Assembly (NCBI GenBank): GCA_951812345.1
Contig: OX638295.1
Span: 2,478,965 to 2,542,964, forward strand
Length of the DNA stretch: 64,000 bases
Direction of reading: 5' to 3'
Source: Rhodothermales bacterium
GTDB lineage: Bacteria > Bacteroidota > Rhodothermia > Rhodothermales > VXPQ01
Both the position numbers and the translations under genes were made by a program. Positions within the stretch are counted from its first letter, which is position 1. The number at the start of each line of letters is the position of its first letter. Shown piece after piece: positions 9,647 through 18,400 of the stretch. The notes below the pieces were generated by a model that saw only the letters and a list, made by a program, of their open reading frames with translations, was not told the DNA's origin and searched no databases.

Positions 9647-10324
9647 ATGGGATTTACCTCCGAATCGGTCGAGGTGCTTGTCGAGCAGTTTGCCAAACTG
9701 CCTGGTATCGGGCGAAAAACGGCCCAGCGGCTGGCAGCCCATGTGCTCAAAATGTCCCGCGCTGAAATCGCAGATCTTGCGCACACACTGATCAAGGTCA
9801 AGGATACCGTCAGGCAATGCTCCGTTTGCTGCAACGTAACCGATGCGGACCCTTGCGCCATCTGCAGTTCACCGCAACGCGACCATGCCGTCATTTGCCT
9901 CGTGGAAGAAGTCAACGATGTCCTGGCGATCGAGCGGCTCAACGAGTACCGGGGCGTATATCATGTACTGGGAGGAGCCATCTCGCCACTGGACGGCGTA
10001 GGTCCGGAGGATCTCCACATCGACGAGCTCCTGCAGCGCATCGATCCGGCGCACAAGCGGGCCGCAACACCAGCATCGCAAAACGGTCGGAAGGCTGCCG
10101 GCGAGGATACAGACAACGACGAACATATTCCTCCAAAAGAAATTATTTTCGCCCTGAATCCTACGGTGGAAGGAGACACCACGGTCTATTACCTCTCGCA
10201 GTTGCTCAAACCCGCCGGCGTACGCCTCACGCGTATTGCCCGGGGTCTGCCCATAGGAGGAGACCTCGAATATGCGGACGAAGCCACGCTGGCGCGCGCC
10301 CTCGAAGGCCGCGGCGCCCTCTGA
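9647..10324 (+). CDS. recR: Recombination mediator RecR
   Basis: This is the RecFOR pathway protein that helps load RecA at gaps. It has an N-terminal helix-hairpin-helix ([15 protein letters not shown]), a C4 zinc finger (CSVC...CAIC), a Toprim domain ([13 protein letters not shown]), and a Walker-like C-terminus ([13 protein letters not shown]). I prefer the ATG at 9647 (225 aa) because homologues begin close to the hairpin motif; an upstream TTG at 9611 is also in frame. Between LLQRI and EIIFALNPT there is an unusual hydrophilic insertion of about 25 residues. The final Leu codon and the stop lie inside a dispersed repeat copy. Confidence 0.93.
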   Translation: MGFTSESVEVLVEQFAKLPGIGRKTAQRLAAHVLKMSRAEIADLAHTLIKVKDTVRQCSVCCNVTDADPCAICSSPQRDHAVICLVEEVNDVLAIERLNEYRGVYHVLGGAISPLDGVGPEDLHIDELLQRIDPAHKRAATPASQNGRKAAGEDTDNDEHIPPKEIIFALNPTVEGDTTVYYLSQLLKPAGVRLTRIARGLPIGGDLEYADEATLARALEGRGAL

Positions 10325-10350
10325 GCTTTGCGGACTTGATCAGAGTATCC
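10319..10350 (-). repeat. dispersed palindromic repeat (copy B)
   Basis: This 32-bp copy begins CTCTGAGCTTTGCGGACTT and ends CAGAGTATCC on the plus strand. It differs at two positions from the copy at 62441-62472. Its first six bases provide the last codon and TGA stop of recR, and it ends two bases before the ATG of the next gene. The short inner arms CTCTGA/TCAGAG can pair. It is oriented opposite to the copies at 11995 and 40276. Confidence 0.8.
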
Positions 10351-10351
10351 C

Positions 10352-11998
10352 ATGTTAACGCGCCGAGGGTCTGCGCTCCTTGCCATTCCCGTCCTGCTCG
10401 TCCTTGCAGCGTACGTGCTCTACCCGAGCCTGCGTACGTTCGAATTGGGACTGACCGCAGAAAACTACTCCCGACTGTTTTCTTCCTGGTCGTCCGCAAA
10501 CGTACGGGCCCTTTTCAATTCCGTATTCATCTCCGTGGCGACCGTGCTCGGAGGAGGCATACTGGGCACGACGCTGGCCTGGTGTTTTCATCGCTTCCGG
10601 TTCCCGCTGCGCGGTACGCTGATGGCGGTTGCTGCCTTCCCCCTTGCACTGCCTCCCCTCGTAGGCGTGCTCGCCTTTCTCTTCCTGTATGGCGAAAGCG
10701 GTATCCTTCCGAGGGTACTTCAGGACATGTTCAGTCTCGCCGATGCACCGTTTGCATTCGAGGGCCTCTCCGCCGTCTGGCTCGTGCATGTCTACGCCAT
10801 GTACGTCTACTTTTACCTGTTCGTCCTGTCAGCCCTCGGCAACGTGGACAAGAGCCTGCCCGAGGCTTCCGCAGATCTTGGCGCCTCCGGGCTCACGACG
10901 TTCCGGCGCGTGATCCTGCCGCAACTGAGACCGGCGCTTGCCGGAGCAGCCCTGCTCGTTTTCATGATCTCCATGGCGTCCTTTACGGCGCCGCTCCTTT
11001 TCGCAGGCACAGAGAGTTTCCTGACATTGCAGATTTATAACTACAAGACAAATGGCAACCTCCCTTTGTCAGCAGCTGTCTCCGTCCTGCTGACTGCCAT
11101 ATGCCTGTTGTTTCTGTTCCTGCTGGAAAGCCGCCGCAGGCGCAGTGTGCAGGGGGCAGCAAAAGGAGTCGCCGCCCCGCCAGTACCCGTCCATAGCGGG
11201 ACCGGACGTATCGTTGCCATCGCAGCAGCCCTGCCCATGCTGGCGTTTCTGCTTTTGCCCATAGCGACCGTCGTACTGATCTCGTTTGCACAGGAAGGAA
11301 GCTGGACCTGGCAGATTTTTCCCACAGCGTACACCTTCGACAACTATGCAGCGCTTTTTCGGGACCCGGACGTACTCGATCCCGTGTGGAACAGCTTGCG
11401 CATGGCGCTTGTCGCCACCGCTGGAAACATCGTGTTCGGCGTCGGAGCGGCTCTGTACATAGCCAAGGGGAAGATTCCGGGTCGCGGGTTGGCACGACTA
11501 CTCACGGCTCTCCCGTTCGCTATTCCGGGTACCGTGATCGCCGTGAACCTGATCGTCACGTTCAACGAACCTACTCTGCCTGCACTGAACACCATACTCG
11601 TCGGAGGATTCTGGATTCTGCCGCTGGCGTATTTCATTCGCCACATCCCCTTCGTCGTACGCTCGACCACAGCGGCCCTCGAACAATTCGACGACCGTCT
11701 TGCGGAAGCTTCCGCCGATCTCGGCGCCCGATTCGCCACCACGTTCCGCCGCATCGTGCTGCCGGCCATCTCTCCGGGTATCTGGGCGGGTGCCCTGCTT
11801 ACCTTCGTCGCATCGGTGGGCGAATTCGTTTCGTCCATTATGCTCTATGTCTTCGACAATCGCCCGATCAGCGTGGAGATTCTGGCCCAGTTGCGCCTCT
11901 ACGACTTCGGCGCAGCAGCAGCCTATAGCGTATTCCTGATGTTGTTGATCGGACTGGCCACCGTGGCCGTAGGAAGATCGGGCACATCCATGATATAG
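10352..11998 (+). CDS. Iron(III)-type ABC transporter permease, duplicated domains
   Basis: This 548-aa inner-membrane permease of the FbpB/ThiP type has about twelve hydrophobic helices in two homologous halves. Each half carries an EAA cytoplasmic loop that contacts the ATPase: LPEASADLGASGLTTFRR in the first and LAEASADLGARFATTFRR in the second. Family members import ferric iron, or less often thiamine or other small solutes, with a periplasmic binding protein. Neither a binding protein nor an ATPase gene lies in this window, so the substrate is not fixed. The gene sits in the recR direction, separated only by a repeat element, and its TAG stop lies within another copy. Confidence 0.85.
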   Translation: MLTRRGSALLAIPVLLVLAAYVLYPSLRTFELGLTAENYSRLFSSWSSANVRALFNSVFISVATVLGGGILGTTLAWCFHRFRFPLRGTLMAVAAFPLALPPLVGVLAFLFLYGESGILPRVLQDMFSLADAPFAFEGLSAVWLVHVYAMYVYFYLFVLSALGNVDKSLPEASADLGASGLTTFRRVILPQLRPALAGAALLVFMISMASFTAPLLFAGTESFLTLQIYNYKTNGNLPLSAAVSVLLTAICLLFLFLLESRRRRSVQGAAKGVAAPPVPVHSGTGRIVAIAAALPMLAFLLLPIATVVLISFAQEGSWTWQIFPTAYTFDNYAALFRDPDVLDPVWNSLRMALVATAGNIVFGVGAALYIAKGKIPGRGLARLLTALPFAIPGTVIAVNLIVTFNEPTLPALNTILVGGFWILPLAYFIRHIPFVVRSTTAALEQFDDRLAEASADLGARFATTFRRIVLPAISPGIWAGALLTFVASVGEFVSSIMLYVFDNRPISVEILAQLRLYDFGAAAAYSVFLMLLIGLATVAVGRSGTSMI

Positions 11999-12010
11999 GA
12001 TACTCTGATC
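11995..12010 (+). repeat. dispersed palindromic repeat, left half (copy C)
   Basis: ATAGGATACTCTGATC matches the left arm of the complete palindrome at 43766 over 15 of 16 bases. The TAG stop codon of the permease gene is inside the element. The loop and right arm are not recognisable downstream, so this is a half copy. Confidence 0.65.
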
Positions 12011-12472
12011 GTGACCGGAACGAATCAGGAGACGGATGCACATCTTGCCGGAGACCGCACAGGAGCACCACCCCGTCGTGCAGATTTCTGCGGAAATGCG
12101 CACAGGGAACTATTTCGCCCCTGTTCGTAGGAAAGAATTCCTGCCGAACAGGCAATGCCCCGTGTTCTGTAAATTTCTTTTTTGAACAGGCGCTCCGTTC
12201 GACTCGACACCTTCACCCGGATCTGCGATCAAATCTCCCATCGCCTGCGCGCACCTCTGCTACCGTTTCTCGTAAACAAGGGGCTCGTCAACAACCGCCC
12301 CACCGGACGATAAAACGCACCATAGCGGGCTGTCGGCGCCACCATCAGGGTGCTGAAAAACCGCCACGGGGTAATCGGATCGTCTATACATCGCAGTTAG
12401 CCACGATCATCGCGAAGAAGTCGGGTGAGTTCGCACGCCGTACGCATAACGGGGCAAGAACGTCCCGGTCGC
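11999..12472. other. 474-base intergenic region upstream of sprA
   Basis: No convincing gene is visible here. Short open frames on both strands lack family features or a ribosome-binding site. It starts with the tail of repeat copy C, contains one strong stem-loop at 12120-12152, and ends with the in-frame GTG (12425) that could extend sprA. It probably holds the sprA promoter, but I cannot place -10 and -35 boxes with confidence. Confidence 0.5.
12120..12152. other. strong stem-loop upstream of sprA
   Basis: Arms CCTGTTCG (12120-12127) and CGAACAGG (12145-12152) enclose a second stem AGGAA/TTCCT with loop AGAA. There is no directly adjacent T-run: the nearest, TTTCTTTTTT, starts about 20 bases downstream. 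That makes it an imperfect terminator for the permease gene at best. It could also be a leader structure or a regulator-binding inverted repeat. Confidence 0.5.
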
Positions 12473-15400
12473 ATGGATGCACTACGCGTGCATGCGGCAG
12501 GCGCCATCGTCATGGCGTTCCTGTTGCAAGGCATGGTGGCGCACTATAGCAGTGCACAGGTTTCTCCGCCGCCGAAAGACGACGCTGTTTCCGATACGTC
12601 CGCCGCCGCGGTCGATACGGATGCGCCCACCTTCGATATTATTTTTGGCAATAGATTCAATACGGACACTCCCACCTTCGATATTATTTTCGGGAATAGA
12701 TTCAATACGGACACCCCCACCTTCGATATTATTTTCGGGAATAAAACCGGGACCGCCGACACAACGGACACCACAACATTCCGCCGGGCGGATTTTTACC
12801 TGCCGTCCACACAGCCCGACCTCCGGATGGCGTCCCCGGTCCAACGCGCCCGCCGCCCCTTCTTCCCCGCACTGGGCAACTACTGGCGGCACGAAGTCGA
12901 GCTGGATTCCACTCGGAAGGAATTCATTGTCCGGGAATTCGTCGGAGAGAGCGAAGTACGATACCCGCTCGTCATCGACTTCGAAAGCTACCGGCAACGC
13001 CGCCTGAACGCCTGGCTCAGCGACAACTGGCGCATCATCGGCGAACAGCAAGCCCAGCGACGGCGACAACGAACCCGGGGCGGCCTTGGATTCGACATCG
13101 CCATACCCGGAGGCCGGCAAAGCGCCTTCAGCACTATATTCGGCGCAAACACCGTGAGCCTTACGGTAAACGGGCAGGCCAGCATCCAGGCCGGCTTCGA
13201 TTACCGTAAAAGCGACCAGCAGGTGGCTATTGCGGGACAATCCGCACGGCTTTCCCCGGAATTCAATCAGGATATCCGCCTCGGCATTACGGGCTCCATC
13301 GGGGATAAACTCGACATCGACGTGGACTGGGATACGCAGAATCAGTTCGAATTCCAGAACCGACTCCGGCTGCAATACACGGGATACGAAGACGAAATTA
13401 TCGAGAATATCGAGGCCGGAAACGTCAACCTTTCGACGCCCTCGCGCCTGATCCGTGGCGGCCAGAGTCTATTCGGCATCAAAAGCGAATTCAAACTGGG
13501 CGGCTGGCACCTGACGACGGTGGCGAGCCAGCAGGAAGGCCAGACGAACACCCTGTCCATCGAGGGTGGGGCCCAGACGACGGAGTTCGAAATGAAGCCG
13601 ACGGGATACAACGAGAATACCCACTATTTCCTTGCCTATTATTTCCGCAACCGCTGGGAAGACGCCCTGCAAAGCCCTCCGCAGGTACTCGTCGCCAACG
13701 CCTTCGAAAGCATCACCGACATAGAGGTCTGGAAACTTGAACGAACCAGCGCCGAAGAGGAAAATGTACGCCAGGCCGTTGCGCTGGTAGACCTTGGAGA
13801 ACCCCAGGATGTCGTGCGTCTGGCCAACGGCTATACGGCACAGGTGCTTCCCGGCGCCGATGTCTGGCGATATCCGCAAGACGCGCTGGATGCGGAGGTC
13901 CGGGACGGCAGCGCCAAGCCACAGGATTATCTGACCTCACTGGGCCTGGGCGACGATGACTTTCAGGTGGGTAAATTCAAAAAACTCCGGCCGGGGAGCG
14001 ACTTTGACTTCGACAATGTGCTCGGGTACATCTCCTTGCGGCAGCGCATGCAGGAAAACGAGGCGCTGGCCGTGGCTTTTCGTTTCCGGGCGGATGGGCA
14101 AACATATCAGGTGGGAGATTTTTCCTCGGAAACAGGAGGCGCTTCCGGAGGGCAAAATGCAGACCGCCTCGTACTGAAGCTGCTCAAGCCCGTGCAACTA
14201 CGCCAACCCAATCCCGCAGGGGACTTCAACCCGGCCGCATGGTACCTCGAGTTACGCAACATTTACCGGATACCCGGTCGGGGGTTGAATCCGAACGACT
14301 TCGAACTGCAAGTGGAATACCAGCCCCCGGGCAGCCCGGCGGCGACTGTCATACCCGCACTGAATGGCAATAAACGGCAAACGCTTCTCCAACTTCTCGG
14401 TCTCGACCGCCTCAATACAGACGAAGCGCCCCGCCCCGACGACCTGTTCGATTATCTCGTCAACTTCACGATAAAACCCTCGAAAGGCGAGCTCATCTTT
14501 CCCTGGCTCGAACCCTTCGGGAGCCATATAGAGCGCATTATTGACGACCTGGACATCCCCGAGGGCGAGAAACGGGCGCGCAAAAACAAATTCGCGTACG
14601 CCGCTCTCTATACGCAAAAGAAAGAACTGGCTGCTCGTCAGTCGCAATTCGACGTGTACCGTATCCGGGGATCCTACAGAGGCGCCGTACAGGATTTCTA
14701 CGACTTGCGCGCCTTTTCAGGACTCATCGAAGGGTCCGTTAACGTCACATCGGGCGGAAGCAGGCTGACGGAGGGCACCGATTTCGTGGTAGACTACCAG
14801 GGCGGCACGGTCACGATCATCAATGACGCCTACCTGATCGGAGGCCGCGCCATCGAAATCGATTACGAGCAGAATTCGTATTTCAACATCCAGAAAAAGA
14901 CGCTGCTCGGCGCGCGCCTCGATTATGTTGTCAGCGACGAACTCGCATTCGGGAGCACGATGTTCAGACTGAACCAGAAATCCCCTATCGATAAATACCG
15001 CGTCGGAGAGGAGCCGATTTCGAACACCATCTGGGGACTGGATGGCCAACTGAACATGGAACCTCTGTGGTTGACGCGCGCCGTCGACGCCATTCCCTTG
15101 ATTCAGACCCGAGCGCCCAGCCATATCCGGGTATCCGGGGAATTTGCGCAACTCCGCCCCGGGGCAAACCCCACCACGGCCTTCGAACGGACACGGAGGA
15201 ATCTCAGAGAACTGGGTCAGGACTTCGAGGGCGACGAGTTGAAGGGCATCTCCTACCTCGACGATTTCGAGGGCTTCGAAAACACCTACTCGTTGCGACA
15301 AGCCGGCGGGTGGCATCTCGCGGCCGCCCCGGATTCGATCGGCGTATACCCTGCCGACTTTTCGGGCTTCACGGCGGATTCGTTGCGCACCAACTGGCGC

Positions 15401-18400
15401 GCCGTGCTTGGCTGGTATTCGCTGCACCAGAACACGCTGGAGGATCTGATCGGGGAAAATACAAGATGTGATTCGGTGGACCCGGCCATTTGCCCGGTCC
15501 ACATCAACGACGTATTGCCGAACAAGGATGTCAGCAAGGAATCGCATCCGTATCTCCAGCCGCTTGACGTCTACTTCACGCCCCACCAGCGCGGGCCGTA
15601 CAACTACACGCGAGACCTCAAGGGTTTTCTCGACGAACCACGGAACACATGGGGCGGCATGGTGCAGCGATTGCCGGAAGGGTACACCGATTTCTCGACC
15701 AAAAACATCGAGTTTATCGAATTCATCGTAAAGGTGTATCCTGAAAGCGGAGGGCGTGTTCACCGGGATGCGAAATTGTTCGTGGATCTCGGCTCCATTT
15801 CGGAGGACGTGATTCCCAACGGCTTGCTGAACACGGAGGACGGTCTTACGCTCGCCAGCGCCAGCGCACGCGATCTGGACTCATGGAGCCGCACCGCCAG
15901 CGGTACGCAGAATATTACGATCGACGTGGTCGACCAACGCACGGAAGACCTTGGCCTGGACGGGCTGGCTTCCTACTCCCCCTCCGATTACGACGACCTG
16001 GTAACCGAACAGGCGCATTTCAGCGACTTCCTCGATGCGCTCAACGACGGGGTGTCCGATGCCCGATACCGCGCCGAAGTGGCAAAAGCCCGGCTTGATC
16101 CTTCGGGCGACGACTTCTTCTACTTCGGGGCAAACGAATACTTCGAAAATCCGACGTACTACCCAAACGGCGCCAGCGTGCAGGAACGCTTCTCCCGTTA
16201 CTTTCCAAGCACTGAAATCAACTCATTCGAGGCCCAGAAAGATTTGGCTCCCTCGCTATACGGTCAGAGGGGCAATTCGCGCCTTCCCGACACCGAGGAC
16301 CTCAACATCAACTCGGCAGCCGACATTGACAATAGCTATTTCCAGTACGAACTGCCCCTGGCGCCTGCTGCGCTCGATTCCCTTTCCAGACCGGAGCGCA
16401 CGGACGACTATGTCGTAACGGAGATTGCACCGGGCGGCGGATGGTACCAGATCCGCATTCCTGTCCGGGATTTCACGCGCCAGGTCGGCAATATACAGGA
16501 CTTCAGCCTCATCGAATCGATCCGGGTATGGACCACCGGACACGATAACCCGATCACGCTCCGCTTCCCGTCGTTCGAACTGGTGGGAGCTCAATGGCAA
16601 AAATCCGAGGCGGTCACCTTCGAACGAAGCCTTCCGACCGACATCCTGCGGGATCAGACGCGCCTCTCCGTTTCAAGCATCAACAACGAGGAAAACAGTA
16701 CTACGTACGCCACGCCCAACGGCACGATCATCAGCCAACTCCGCACTACTTCAGGCGAACAGCAGGACGCGCGCGAACAAGCCATGGCCCTGCGGGTCGA
16801 GAACCTTATGCCCGGCAAGCAGCAGGCCATCTTCAAAACATACAACCAGGAAGTCGATTTGCTGAAATACTCGAACCTGCGCATGTTTCTGCATATGCAT
16901 GGCGAACAGGGAGACGGCGCACCCATCGAAGAACGAGACAATGTTCGCTTCTTCATGCGGCTCGGCGCCAACGAAACGAACGACTACTACGAGTACGAAA
17001 TGCCGCTGTCCCCAAGTTCGATCTCCTCAAGGGACGCCGACGAACTCTGGCAGACCAGCCGCATGGTAGGCGGCGAGCTCATCGATCTGAATTCGGTGAA
17101 TATAAAATTGGGTGCGCTGAACCAGCTCAAGGTATCGCGCGACGACCGGGCCTTCGCCACAGACAGCGTCTACTGGTCGGATGTGCACGATGTCCCACTC
17201 AGTCCCGGCATCGCTGAATTCGCCCCGCCGGGCACGCGCCTTGGGGTCAAGGGAACACCCTCCCTCGGCGGCGTCAACACAATCGTGCTCGGCATTCGCA
17301 ATACAGCGGACTCGACCATTAGCGGTGTTCGGAACATCCGGCCCGAAGATATTCTTGGGGACCTGACGGTCTGGGTGAACGAATTGCGGGTGTCCGGCTA
17401 CGACGAAACGAACGGTTGGGCCGCTATCGGAAACGCAGACATCAAACTGGCCGATTTGGCCACGCTCAAGGCCAGCTGGAAACATCAGACGGACGGTTTC
17501 GGCGGCCTGGAAAGCACGTTGGGCGATCGCGAGCAGGTAAACATTTCCAACTGGAGCGTTACCACCGACGTCAACCTCGACAAGTTCATCCCGGAAAAAT
17601 ACGGCTGGACGCTTCCCGCTTCGGTCCAGGTATCCAATCAGACCGCAACGCCTCGCTTTTCACCCAACCGGGGAGACATTCGCCTTGAGGAACTCCTTAC
17701 ACAGACCGATCGGAACGACGAGTTGAGCGAGGCGGAACGTGAGCAGAAAAAAGATGAGATCATCGAATCGGCCCAAACCCGATCCATCACGCGCTCCTAC
17801 AGCATACGCGTCGGAAAGTCGGGGTCCGACTCGCGGGTGCTGCGCAATACGCTGGACGGCATTTCCTTCGGTTTTTCCTCCTCGAATGCAGCGGCAAGCA
17901 ATCCATCCCAGCGGCAACGGGACAGCCAGCGATGGAACTCCTCTCTCACCTACCGGCTGAACGTGCGGCGACCGCGTACGGTGCGCCCGTTCTGGTTCCT
18001 CGAGAATATCCCGGTGTTGCGTCCCCTTGGCGGGCTGAACTTCAATTATACCCCCAGGGCCATCACGACCGGAGCAACAGCGGCACGCAACTTCAGCGTA
18101 TCGCAAGACCGCCGCCGCGAACTTCCCAGTGCGGCGACGCAATCCTTACCGGAACTGGTCGAATTTCCGCTGCGCCAGTCGCACGCGCTTTCGCACCGGC
18201 GCAACGGCAACATCCAGTACGATCCGTTCCAGTTCCTCAACGTGTCGTACACAGCCAACACCAGCCAGAGCCTGAATGCGGCGGGAGTGGATACCGTATT
18301 TACTGTAATCCGGGTGGACAGTCTGGGCAACGAGAGTTTTTTTGTGAACACGACAGAAGCGGAAGCGCTCGCTTCGGGACTGATCGGCGAAAACGATACG

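Noticed and set aside
12623..12742. Three regularly spaced repeats that could be read as a short CRISPR array
   Set aside because: They are in-frame 45-bp coding repeats without unique spacers.
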